Assembly: GCA_028023455.1 (NCBI GenBank)
Contig: JAQFVV010006203.1
Coordinates: 11,942,348-12,006,347 of the forward strand
Direction: 5' to 3'
Length of the DNA: 64,000 nucleotides
DNA from: Epiperipatus broadwayi
Lineage: Eukaryota > Onychophora > Udeonychophora > Euonychophora > Peripatidae
In this document: positions 34,749 through 44,925 of the stretch, piece by piece
Numbering within the stretch: position 1 is the stretch's first letter
How the letters are laid out: each line of letters opens with the position of its first letter
Notes under the pieces: generated by a model
What the model saw: the letters and a program-made list of their open reading frames with translations, nothing else
Told to the model about the DNA's origin: nothing
Databases searched by the model: none
Made by a program: the position numbers and the translations under genes

Positions 34749-35144
34749 TTATTTTTTTTTTTTTTTCCTAAGAGCAAGATTAATTAGAGGCTTCCATACA
34801 TTGTGTATTGCCACACTGGGTTGACTTATAGGATTATTTACCATTGTCATATGAGCAGCTTCCTTGAATTTTCTTCTATGCATTTTTTCCTCTTTATCCA
34901 ATATCTTTGTATTTTCCCATTTAAGCATATTGTCATTAGTACATACATGATCTGATATGGTAGACACATCTGTTTTTCTCTTTTAACCATTAGTTTGTGC
35001 TCCTTCAATCACTATTCAACAGGCCAACGAGTCTCACCAATGTATTTCCTTCCATATTCACATGGTATTTCATGGATGCAGTTTTTGTTCTTCAGCATTT
35101 CTAGTTTAGGCTTAATAGAAGTAAGCAATCCTTGAAGTGTGGTA
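34749..35144 (-). pseudogene. Penelope-like GIY-YIG fragment, copy 2
   Basis: Minus-strand frames at 35012-35144 and 34749-34967 encode the endonuclease end (KPKLEMLKNKNCIHEIPC, then a YIGETRWPVE region). A frameshift lies near 34975, in the AAAAGAGAAAAACAG stretch. The protein is cut at its 5' side at 35144, where the sequence switches to copy 3 on the opposite strand. At the position of the TGA in copies 1 and 3, this copy has CAA (Gln). Confidence 0.82.
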
Positions 35145-36036
35145 GTCCATTGGTGTATAGGACACGGTCTTTCATCAGGGATTCTAAGCACTTTGTAGAT
35201 TGTCAGGAACATGAAAATAGAAAGAACTGACATATTGGTAAGCTTTGATGTGGAAAGCCTGTTTACAAATGTACCATGTGATGAGGCATTGTCTATTGTA
35301 AGGAAAAGGTTATATGATGATAATAGTCTACAAACTAGAACAGCTCTACCTTTTGATAGTATAATGGAATTATTAACATTCTGTGTAACAACAACATACT
35401 TTCAATATAACTCAGAATTCTTCCAACAAAATCAAGAGATGGCCATGGGATCATCACTGTCACCCTTGCTCAGCAACATTTACATGGAAGAACTTGAAAC
35501 CACAGCCATAAATACTACTCCATGTCCACCTAAAGTGTGGCTTCAATATGTTGATGATACATTTGTGGTATGGCCACATGGTGAGGTAAAATTAAGTCAT
35601 TCTGGATGCACATTGACAACATATCTCCTACAATTAAATTCATGATGGAATCAGAACAAGAACAAAAATTAGCATTCTTGTGACAAGACTCCCTCAGGGC
35701 AAAGTAAAAACAACAGTGTATAGGAAACCAACACACACTGGAAAATACTTGGCATATACATCCAATCATACAAGAAGCACTAAACAAGGAATTGTACTAT
35801 CACTATGGAACAGAGCAAAGGAGGTTTGTTCAGAAACCAGTGATTTGGAAAAAGAAAAGATTCACATAGAACAAATGCTTATGAAGAATGGTTATCCATC
35901 AGCAGTCATCAGAAAAACCTTCAATAGACAACACAAAGAGACACCAAAAGAGAAAACAGTTATTGGTATGGTAGTGTATCCATACATACCAGGAATGGTG
36001 GACAAATTAAAGAAAATCTGCAGTTAGTATAACATT
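35143..36036 (+). pseudogene. Penelope-like RT fragment, copy 3
   Basis: The + strand copy begins abruptly with TAGTCCATTGGTGTATAGG, matching copy 1 from about 33290 leftwards. It contains FDVESLFTNVP, MAMGSSLSPLLSNIYM and YVDD. Frameshifts near 35600 and 35680 and a TAG near 36026 break it. The N terminus, including the ADKG region, is absent. The junction with copy 2 shares two bases (TA). Confidence 0.85.
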
Positions 36037-36452
36037 AGAACTGCTTTCCAAAGCCAAACCACACTTTGAGGAATGCTTACTTCTACTAAGCCTAAACTGG
36101 AAATGCTGAAGAACAAAAACTGCATCTATGAAATACCATGTGAATGTGGAAGGAAATACATTGGTGAGACCCCTGTTGAACAGTAATTGAAGGAGCACAA
36201 ACTAATGGTTAAAAGAAAAAAACAGATGTGTCTACCATAGCAGATCATGTATGTACTAATGACCATATGCTTAAGTGGGAAAATACAAAGATATTGGATA
36301 AAGAGGAAAAAATGCATAGAAGAAAATTCAAGGAAGCTGCTCATATGACAATGGTAAATAATCCTATAAGTCAACCCAGTGTGGCAATACACAATGTATG
36401 GAAGCCTCTAATTAATCTTGCTCTTAGGAAAAAAAAAAAAAAATTAGATTAA
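36037..36452 (+). pseudogene. Penelope-like GIY-YIG domain, copy 3
   Basis: After the same in-frame TGA as in copy 1, the frame reads KNKNCIYEIPCECGRKYIGE, then a 15-bp in-frame deletion and a TAA. It resumes at 36228 as a 74-codon open frame with HVCTNDHMLKWENTKILDK. The GIY-YIG core Y-x-G is present but the Arg that follows it in copy 1 is removed by the deletion. Confidence 0.82.
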
Positions 36453-36531
36453 AAAAAAAAAATGAAGGACTCAGAAGGATTTGAACCAACCCTCATATAT
36501 AAATATATCAAATTTTTATTATATGTTGCCT

Positions 36532-36612
36532 TTGACAGTATAGCTCAGTGGGTAGAGTGTTTGCCTTAAATTCAATATTCAAAAATCTAAAGGTGTGAGT
36601 TCAACTTCTAAT
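36532..36612 (+). other. tRNA-like A-box/B-box segment in pLTR (copy 3)
   Basis: TAGCTCAGTGGGTAGAGTG (A box) at 36541 and GAGTTCAACTTC (B box) at 36597. Upstream, at 36476-36496, the opposite strand reads GGTTGGTTCAAATCC, a second T-arm-like phrase facing the other way. Together they look like tRNA-derived pieces built into the element end. Confidence 0.55.
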
Positions 36613-36645
36613 CGAATATTTTCACTGTGCATATAGGCCAGAAAC

Positions 36646-36690
36646 ACCTGAAGAAGAGGGGAGAATAATACTATTCAAAACATTGTGTAA
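36646..36690 (+). ncRNA. Hammerhead-like motif in pLTR of copy 3
   Basis: CCTGAAGAAGAG retains CUGANGA. Stem II is weakened (GAGGGG with CTATTC) and the GAAA box is CAAAAC. A TTGTC triplet region follows ~35 nt downstream as in the other copies. This is a decayed version of the motif. Confidence 0.4.
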
Positions 36691-36841
36691 TTACTAACCT
36701 GTATTGTCTATTTGTGTGTTATTACTAACAAAGTTGTTTGTATTTGAAAAGTTTAAATAAAGTTTAAAATTTTTTATACATTCAACATTCACTCATAAAT
36801 GATGGAAATAGTCCAACATATCACATCACTTTTCTCAATAT

Positions 36842-37796
36842 CTAATTTACTCCTCTATATTCATTACAATTATTTTTTAAAAAACATTCTTGTAATGTTT
36901 ATATAGATTTCTTTTCTACTATCATCATATATGAAAATATGCTAGTTCATCTCTCAAATGATCTCTTTGCATTTTTTTTATAAAGTCTTCTTCAACTTTC
37001 TACAGATATTGTTATATTTTATCCTTACATATTTATGGAAGTAATTTTTAAGTTAATAACTTTAATTTTCAGAAATATTTTTTATAACTATGGCCAGACA
37101 TTTAAAAAGACATCTAATTTTTATATTATTTATTATTTTATTTTCATTCATATTTTCCTTTAGCATCACTTTTCTTATGCATAAACATAATGCTCCCTTT
37201 CATTTCTAGATCCAGTATTATATACTTAAAATTCTCATTCTATATTCTTGGAGCAGATGAATGAAGATATCTGGGAAAAAAACAAATGGCTTCAAAATAT
37301 TAATCCAAATCACAATCCCTTATTTATTTCCTCATCATTTATTTTTAATACTTATCTATAACAAATTATTATACTTTTATAAATATCAAACTTTCTACAG
37401 TTATCATTTTGACATCATTAGAGATTATTACTAATGATTTATTAAAATAGAAATTATATAAATGGAAATACTAATTCTTCATGGAAAACATATCTTGAAA
37501 ATTCATTTATCTTTTCAGATGTTTTTATTCATATGCTTCAAGAATATGTGGTAGAAAAGGAAGTTAGATATATCTAAAAAATAGTGATCATGGAAAAAGA
37601 TGGATAAAGTTGACAATTTCCATGTGCTTATGTTTATTTAAAAATAGATACATTAATGTTTATATTTTGAGTATAGTGTCTAGTTTAATAAATGAGTAGT
37701 AATAATTATTAATGTATTTATCTGAAGTAGTTAGTATCAATTTTAGTGCATGTTTGAAGAGTAGTTGCTTCCACAGTATTACGATGTAAATATAGG
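36842..37796. other. Intronic DNA, no recognised feature
   Basis: AT-rich intron DNA right of the Penelope-like block. Nothing supported. Confidence 0.5.
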
Positions 37797-38090
37797 GATT
37801 TGAACACACACTTTCAAGCACCCTTCAACTATCCACGATATTTCATACCACTGATACATATGACCACACATATGTACAAAAGATACATAATCACCAATAT
37901 ACGTATTTCCTACTGAACCAGCACTCATTAGTTGGTCCAGATTATCATCTCCCACACATATGGGCTGGCTTCAATCTATTCCAACTCTTCAGTCATCCAT
38001 ACCATTGAAAATCTGATTATGGAAAGCCCAAATCCATGCTGATGCCCATGTGGTATGAGATAGTGTGGATAGTTGAAGGGGTCCTTGAAA
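37797..38090 (-). repeat. Dispersed repeat with hammerhead-like motif, copy a
   Basis: Shares GGATTTGAACACACACTTTC-like, CATACCACTGAT and CCAGCACTCATTAGTTGGTC phrases with copies at 45790-46135 and 46255-46440. Read on the minus strand, 37900-37945 holds CTAATGA, stem II (GTGCT, partner altered), GGAAAT, a 7-bp stem III AUACGUA/UAUGUAU with one G-U pair, and then the triplet AUC. The CUGA box has G to A. A GAAAATCTGATTATGG phrase in the right part is shared with copy b. Confidence 0.55.
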
Positions 38091-39242
38091 GTCTGTTTAA
38101 ATTCCTATAATTACAAGTAAGCTCCAGGTATATGAAGAATGCATATCTTTCAAATCTTAATATTACGATGTATAAATCACTATATTACTATTTATTACAT
38201 TTATATAAGTGTGTATACATATAACGAAAAGAGATTATGAAGCCGAAGATTATGAAGCTGATGTAAGTTTAAATAATAATTGATAAATTTCTATTTAGTC
38301 TTAGCAATGAATTGCAAATTATTCCAATTCTTCTAATCACCAATTAGCAAACCTGGTAGGCAATGTTTTATATTTGACGTTCCCCTAGTCTATGAGAACT
38401 ATAAGAATAGCCGAAAAAGTAGCTCATCAGTATGTAATTTAAATGAATTTAAATGCTGTTTTACTTTAATTATGTATTTTAAATCAAGTGTTTAATATAT
38501 ATAAATATTGATCACTGCATTCAAATAATAGACTAATATAGACTAGATTTAATGACAAAAAAATCGTATAAAATTTTTAGATCTTGTAAATTTTGGCAAG
38601 CGTAAAATGTTTACGAGGCTAACGGAATTACTAATTAATGTTCCATTTCTTAAATGTTCTTACAATACAATTTTACACCAGCATTGCACGATACTGGATT
38701 AGCTTATTTCGATTTCCTAATATTAGTGGGGAAAAAAATCTCTTGGATTATATATAGTGCAAAATCGCACAGCCTTGAACTAAACGATTTTATGAATTAC
38801 TGGAAACTAAAAAATTCTGAAGTCAAATCAAATCTTTTTTAGTTTAGACTCAGCATGATTTGGTCCAGTGACAGAGTGGGGGGGGGGGAGACTCACTGCT
38901 CAATTCTATTATTTCAAGTATTCCAGAATCATAGGATTTTTTATTATTTTTATTTTTCATATTATAAACAATCTTCAGACTAGAATGTTTACACAATATA
39001 TACATTTATAAAAAAAAAAACATATATATAATATTTTAAACGCCCACAGCTATAAAGAAAAGCTTAATCTTTAAATGGACTGCAAAATTCAAACTTGTTT
39101 TTTTTTAAAGGGGGAGGGAGGCTAAAATGATATAACTGTCGGGTGTTTACTCTATTTTATAGAAATTTCAGCTAGCGCTATGCGTTGTTTCTCTTTTCAT
39201 ATATATATGCAAGTTTTTTTTATATTTTGTTTATTTTTTTAG
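38091..39242. other. End of P450 intron 3, no recognised feature
   Basis: AT-rich intron DNA with a G run at 38879-38888. A purine-rich GGGGGAGGGAGG stretch lies near 39110. The short open frame at 38654-38842 has no domain. Confidence 0.5.
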
Positions 39243-39424
39243 GAAAACGCGTTTGTCTAGGAGAATCGTTGGCAAAAATGGAATTATTCCTTTTTTTTAT
39301 CTGTTTTCTTCAACGGTTTACTTTCAAACCACCTCCAAATGGGTATATTCCACCTGTTACAGAATGTCTTGAAGGAGGAGCATTACGACCATTAAATTAT
39401 GAAATGTGTGTTGTACCAAGATAA
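39243..39424 (+). CDS. Cytochrome P450 gene A, terminal exon 4
   Basis: This last exon (182 nt) begins after TTATTTTTTTAG and completes the Gly codon split by the intron. With exon 3 it forms [11 protein letters not shown], the FxxGxRxCxG haem-binding signature; Cys is the axial iron ligand. It continues [19 protein letters not shown] (L helix and following strand) and ends VVPR, then TAA at 39422-39424. The intron position inside the haem loop matches CYP2-type genes. Together exons 2-4 give 380 residues without stops, so the gene looks intact within the window. Likely an ER-bound oxidase of lipids, hormones or xenobiotics; the substrate cannot be told. Confidence 0.95.
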
Positions 39425-39472
39425 CTTTTTTTATAAAAAAATATTAAAATATTAAATATGTAATTAATATTT

Positions 39473-39478
39473 AATAAA
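39473..39478 (+). terminator. Polyadenylation signal AATAAA of gene A
   Basis: AATAAA lies 49 nt after the stop codon of exon 4, followed by a T-rich, TG-containing stretch (TTTTTGATATATGTTCG). This is a plausible 3' end for the P450 transcript. Confidence 0.6.
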
Positions 39479-39844
39479 CATATTTTTGATATATGTTCGT
39501 TAAATACAACCACTAATGTGTTTTATATTGTTGGCAAAATTAATTAAACTTTGATAAACAATTAGTGTTTCTACTATTAAACATTGACTGATATTAATTT
39601 TATATTTTGTATTAAGACCTATTGTACTGGTAACCTTGGGGAACCATCTTTAAATACGAGTAAACAAGTGCAAACTTCATAGACACATGTAAAGTAGATA
39701 ATAATGAATATGATTGAACCTAAAACAGGTTACTTTTCCCAATTATCTACCAAAAATCAACGCTAGTATTTATGAAATATTTGCTCTTTTCACTCAGCAA
39801 TAATTTAATTTAAATACAGTTTATTCTTTTATTAGGATGCCATA

Positions 39845-40175
39845 CTAAATGAATCAATTTTAAAAACCAGAATCCCTCAATTTATAAAACATTCCAGCAT
39901 TTTAACCTAGTGGTTAACCAGTCTATTTAAAACAATCTCTTTAATTAAAAAAATATTTTTTCTCTTAGTGATAAAATGAGCACCTGGAAATGAAAGTTGC
40001 TAAATAAAAAAACACTGACAATGTGAATTTATTTTACAATTAAAATTAATTCACATATGTACACTGAGACAGACATAAAATTAAAGCTAGCATATAAAAA
40101 TAAATGGATAACAATAACTACACAACTAATACATATAAAATTAATGTTAACAAAAAAATCAGATTGTGCTGACTT
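39845..40175. repeat. Direct repeat, left copy (pair with 44568-44925)
   Basis: Starts AAATGAATCAATTTTAAAAACC and contains CCCTCAATTTATAAAACATT, GAAAGTTGCTAAATAAAAAA and AAATAAATGGATAACAAT. All are shared in order with 44568-44925 in the same orientation. The ~4.4 kb between them has no retroelement proteins, so these may be two copies of a dispersed repeat rather than LTRs. Confidence 0.6.
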
Positions 40176-40198
40176 AAGGCCTTTTTAATATGGTTTTT

Positions 40199-40382
40199 GG
40201 TACTGATTTAGGGTGCACTCTCTGACATTTTGAATTCTAAGGACTGCTCAAAATCACCACTGACAAATCCAAGCAATAAATGATATCAAATAATTCCCAT
40301 GGGGTTGCTTGAATGTGCCAGCAGTGTTTTTAGGTGATCCTTAGAATTAAAAATGGTGGGTAGCACACTATAAATCAGTACC
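40199..40382. mobile_element. TIR family 1, short copy (MITE)
   Basis: The ends GGTACTGATTTA..TGCACTC and their inverted counterpart (GAGTGC-like..TAAATCAGTACC) resemble the TIRs of 2023-2645. The similarity includes the following TTTTGAATTCTAAGGACTGC and CACTGACAAATCCAAGC blocks. At ~184 bp it is almost only TIRs and could fold into one hairpin. Confidence 0.7.
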
Positions 40383-40495
40383 CTTCTTAAGGGTTAGTCC
40401 AGTCATGCAGTTAATAATGGTGCTTCACACTAAAGTATGCTGGGGAAAAGATGTTTTAGACAATACTTCATATCATTCAAAAAAATGCAGAAATT

Positions 40496-41480
40496 TGATC
40501 AAATCAAGCTTATAATTTTGAAATACTAAAAGCTTATAATTTCTAAATACAAATTTTATTACAATATATGCCCATAATCACATAAGGAATAAACATGAAA
40601 TTGATCAAACCAAGCCTAGAATTTCAAAATATTAAAAACTTACAACTTCTAAATATGAATTTTACTACCAATATATACCTATAACCACATGTTGAGTAAA
40701 TGTAGAAATAACTGCTAAAGCATATTAATTCTACAATTAATAATAAATCAGATTTTATCTTAACATTAGTGAAAGAATAATTGTCTAAAGTAAAGAATAT
40801 TAATTTTACAATTAATAAAAAAATAATAAATCAGATTTTTTTCTTACCAAAGCAAGTAATGTTGTGTGCTTCATTTCTCACATGTTATTATTTGTTGGCA
40901 GATGGATAAATAGAATCTAAATGAGAGAGATTTGTTCATTAAATTTCTCAAAGATGTTAATGCTACCCACCAAAGGTGAAAACGTTAGTGTTTATCTTAT
41001 TTAAAAATCAATACCTTTTTTATATTTGAAATAGTCAACAAATTTTTATTAGAACCAGTAAATATTTTTTAAACATGTTTTTGTGTTCATTTGTTGCTGA
41101 TAAAAATTACTTCAATGATAATAGATAGAAAATTATGTAAATAGATACATAGATTTATATCAATTTTAAGAGTCTTTAAGGATCCCATGTAATCAAGTGT
41201 AGATCCAATATCCATGTCAGGAGATTGAATGTGAAAAACATGATTTTTTTCTTGATTTTTTTTCTAACTATATTAACAAATGACGCATGCAACATCAGAA
41301 TTTCTTTCTGGTAAAAAAAAATCTGAATAATTGTAATAATATGCTTTACTTCAGCCAATTTCTCTTTCAGCTATCTTTTTTAGAAGTTATAAGCTTTTAG
41401 TATTTCAAAATTATAAGCTTGGTTTGATCAATTTTACATTTATTCAACATATCGTTATGTTATATACTGTAATAAAATTT
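40496..41480. repeat. Tandem and inverted short repeats
   Basis: A ~105-bp unit (GATCAAATCAAGCTTATAAT and on) occurs twice in tandem (about 40496-40602 and 40603-40700). It occurs once inverted at about 41380-41480. The ~680 bp between inverted copies has no coding signal. Confidence 0.6.
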
Positions 41481-42429
41481 GATACTTAACTTAAATGTTA
41501 GTCTGGACACCGAGTGTCATATTGTTTTACAATAAATTTAAAATACTTAAAGAAAAAAGTGAATAAAAATAATAATGGATGCATACATTAATTAAGCAAA
41601 GACAAAGACATTAAAAAACTAAACCATGCAATTATAACTTTTGAATTGTTTGAATGACACTTTGTATTATCAAAAACATTCTTCCCCATTCTGGCATATT
41701 CAGGAAGTTACAGAAGAAATCTACATAGTCTATGGAAAGTTAGTATGCATTAGTATCTAGCAATGCATATTCTGTGGTCATATTAACAAATGATTCTTTG
41801 GTGCCATATTTGTGACAAAGTCAATTTTTTTTCTGGAAATTACAATAAACCTGAAAATTTTTTAGCCATGTTAAAAGTTCACAAAAATTAAAAAGTTTAT
41901 ACTGCCAAATTCTCCAGTCCAGATCAAATTAAAACAAGAAATGAATAATTCACCCAAAAATGTGTCCCTATATTTTCTCTTATCAAAATTTGTTACATTT
42001 TACTTTCTTTTTTAATTACAAGTATAGAATAGATCAGTAATGAAAAAAACAGTAATAAATTGAAGACTTCTTATCTTTTGATTACTGTTGTATAGATTCA
42101 TTTGCTATCAGTAAATCTGATCAAATTATTTTTTTTAGCAACTAAAAATTGAAATATAATTATTTCAATCTCCCTCTCTCTCTTTTCATATATGTAAGCC
42201 ATCTTACATGGATTTAATTTATTTATTAAAATTCATTTTAATAAATGTTACAAGTTTTATTTATCCATGTATGATGTTTATATATCTATCTCACCATGCC
42301 CACACATACATGCACATTCAAAATTAACAATTTAAAAACATTTTATTTGACATTCAAAATTATATTTTAAATGTAAAGAACTTTAAATAATATCTAATAA
42401 TTGAGTACTTACCAAAGATGAGATATAAT

Positions 42430-42735
42430 AAAGTAATACCTGGATATGAATACACTAGAAATTAGGAAATATCTTTAATTCTCACACTTACCCTGGGCCT
42501 ATGCTCAAGTGTAGGCTTATAACTTCCATATACTTACTACTAATAATAAAAAATAGATAAAGTCACTGACTGGGATGTACAGATAATATCATGATATACT
42601 AGAAGCTAGGGGATATATTCAATCCTCACACACTGGCACCATATCACAAGTGTAGCCTTATAATTTTCCTATGATAATTAATAATAAAAAATATTGACCA
42701 AATCATTGACTAGAATATACAGATAGAATTATATC
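42430..42735. repeat. Tandem duplication, ~145-bp unit, two copies
   Basis: Phrases such as GATATGAATACACTAGAAATTAGG and GATATACTAGAAGCTAGGG, CTCACAC..., CAAGTGTAGSCTTATAA and CACTGACTGGGATGTACAGATA / CATTGACTAGAATATACAGATA recur once each. This indicates an imperfect direct duplication. Confidence 0.6.
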
Positions 42736-43139
42736 ATTTCCCTTAAAAACAAAAGGTGGCTTCAGTATGAAATACTGTCATACATGTCAAGTTATTATAC
42801 TTCTCAGACCTAGCATAGGCATCAACTCACAAGATATATCACTCATGACTTACATGACCACAAACACTTACATAACCACTTACTTTCTATTTTTATACAT
42901 GAATGGCTTCAATAATTGAGTACTATATTTCCAGTTCTGTCACCAGAAGTTGTATTTCACGCAAAAAATGTGGCACTTAATTTCTAGAGATATTATGAGA
43001 ATCATAATATAATTTTAAAAAAATTGCTACATGTAATATGTTCAAAATCACTAATATTATCCTATAGCTTTATTACCAAACAATCCCTTTATCCTTTTAA
43101 TTGGGTCCGAGATCATTAATATTTTAGGCTTTCCATATT

Positions 43140-43345
43140 TCATTAAGATTTAGCCTTTATCTCTTCCCAGTATTTATTGAGTAATGCTGGTAATCTTATT
43201 TTAGATGACCAGAAATATTTATCTTCTTCTTTCATACTAAAGGCATGATCATAGCTACATCCATTTATAGGTAGTACACATTTGGTTGAAGCTTCACATT
43301 GTTCTGCAGGAGCTTCAACAGTTTGACCTTTAAACCAACTCCATT
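43140..43345 (-). pseudogene. Unrecognised coding-like remnant
   Basis: On the minus strand about 65 codons are open with protein-like composition. The stretch includes TVEAPAEQCEASTKCVLPI and KYFWSSKIRLPALLNKYWEE before a stop. Further broken Glu/Lys-rich pieces lie up to about 43830. I do not recognise the family. A retroelement gag is possible but unsupported. Confidence 0.25.
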
Positions 43346-44567
43346 TTTAAGAATTGCTTTATATTTATGCTGATTTTTTTCAAAACTATTATGTTTAATC
43401 TGTCATCTTAGGTTCTTTTCATTTTCCTCATAATCAGTCTTAGGATGATTGAATTCTAAGTCTTCCATCTTCATATTCTGCATTTTCTCTTTCAACTTCT
43501 ATTTTGTCAAGCTGATGTATCCTATCTGCTTTTTTATGCTTCATCTGTTCTGTTTTTTCTAGCATCAGAAAATTTATATAATATTAATCAGGAATTTTCT
43601 TGGACTCACTTGACTGGCCATGTGTATTTGTGTCCAGTGAATTTAGCAGTTCAGCTACTTGCTGACTCATCTATTATTTTATTACCATTACAGTCTACAT
43701 TATTTATCTTTGAAATTACCTCTACTACATTTTCTTGTACCTCATCTACTGATTTTTCATTCTCTTTTACTTCATTATTTATATTTTCTGTGTTATCACT
43801 GTTCTCTTTTTGCTTCTATTGCAATTGACCAAATTTTCCCAAAAATATTTTTATTAAATGATTACCTTCTTCCCTTATATTTTACTATCTTCCCTCATCA
43901 TTTGTAGAGTTTTCTCAAACTTAGGTCATGTGACATATAACTTAATTTCTTTATAATTAATATCATTTTTGTTGCCATTCATTGATTAGGTCATATAACA
44001 TTTTTATGCCCACAATGGATCGTGTTGCTTCAGCAGATGTAAGCTTTGCTTATTCCAGCTTTAACTCTGTTGATTATTCTGCCTCTTGCATTATTGGCTT
44101 GTTTATGTTTGATTCTCACCATTCTTTTTTAAAACTGTCCTGGTGATCATCTACTTTATATGTCTATTAGTATTTATTTATTTGTCTCTTGCTGGGAATA
44201 AAAAAACCAATAACTTATTATTAAAAAAAATTATGATACATAATTTAGTGCAGTATCTCTTACCATAACCATGCAAACTTGTTCATAATTATTTTTGAAC
44301 ATGCATGAATTCACACCTATGCCGATTTTAACCCTAAGCTTCTCACTTGAGTATGCTCTTAATGTTACTACTTACTATTTCTTATAATAAATTCAAGTGT
44401 CCGTTTCAACTTCCATTTCAGATGACATTATTTTCATATGTCAAAGCACTTATTTTAATAAATTATACATTAAAATTTACTGTTTATTTTTATTTTCTGA
44501 GGGTATATTCTCATATATATATATATTATCGAGCCACACATTAGGAAATCATTTTTGTCCCGAATTC

Positions 44568-44925
44568 TAAATGAATCAATTTCAAAAACCAGGATCCCTC
44601 AATTTACAAAACATTCCGGCATTTTAGCCCATTAGTTAAACAGTCTCTTTAATTAAAATATATTTTTCTCTTAATTGACAAGTGTTAAAATGATTTTTAA
44701 AAATGAAAGTTGCTAAATAAAAAAAATAAAAAAAACACTGACAACTTGAATTAAAACTAACAATTTATTTCACAATTAAAATTAATTCACATATATCCAT
44801 TCATAGAAACACAAAATTAAAACTAATTATTTAAAATGCCTTCACACAGCAAAGCATATAAAAAATAAATGGATAACAATGACTATGAGATTAATGTTAC
44901 CTATGTAATCAGATTGAACTGATTT
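44568..44925. repeat. Direct repeat, right copy (pair with 39845-40175)
   Basis: Matches the left copy from AAATGAATCAATTTCAAAAACC to GGATAACAATGACTATG-like sequence, with several indels. Confidence 0.6.

Larger units (their letters stand above)
34341..34770 (-). repeat. Terminal repeat (pLTR) between copy 2 and copy 1
   Basis: Near-identical direct repeat of 31551-31975, serving as the 3' end of copy 2 and the 5' end of copy 1. Such sharing of one terminal repeat between tandem copies is the standard Penelope-like layout. The T-rich tract at 34743-34767 corresponds to an A-rich stretch after the endonuclease stop. Confidence 0.85.
31551..36828. mobile_element. Composite Penelope-like element, three copies head-to-head
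   Basis: The block holds three related copies. Copy 1 (minus, 31976-34407) is nearly full length. Copy 2 (minus, 34770-35144) keeps only the endonuclease end. Copy 3 (plus, 35143-36452) keeps RT and endonuclease. Each ends in the same ~400-bp terminal repeat. The whole block is flanked by CTTTTCTCAGTAT (31538-31550) and CTTTTCTCAATAT (36829-36841), a 12-of-13 match that looks like one target-site duplication. Tandem and inverted copy arrangements are typical of Penelope-like elements. It lies in intron 3 of P450 gene A. All copies carry breaks. Confidence 0.88.
36453..36828 (+). repeat. Terminal repeat (pLTR) after copy 3
   Basis: Inverted relative to the other two terminal repeats. It begins with A-rich sequence and GAAGGACTCAGAAGGATTTG and ends TCCAACATATCACATC. 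An AATAAAGTTT-type signal lies near 36757. Confidence 0.82.

Noticed and set aside
43610-43907. Plus-strand open frames rich in Ser, Phe and Leu
   Set aside because: They are antisense to a Glu/Lys-rich minus-strand stretch and show no signal peptide or domain logic beyond hydrophobic composition.
39845-44925. A complete LTR retrotransposon between the direct repeats
   Set aside because: No purine tract, primer-binding site, TG..CA ends or retroelement protein was found.
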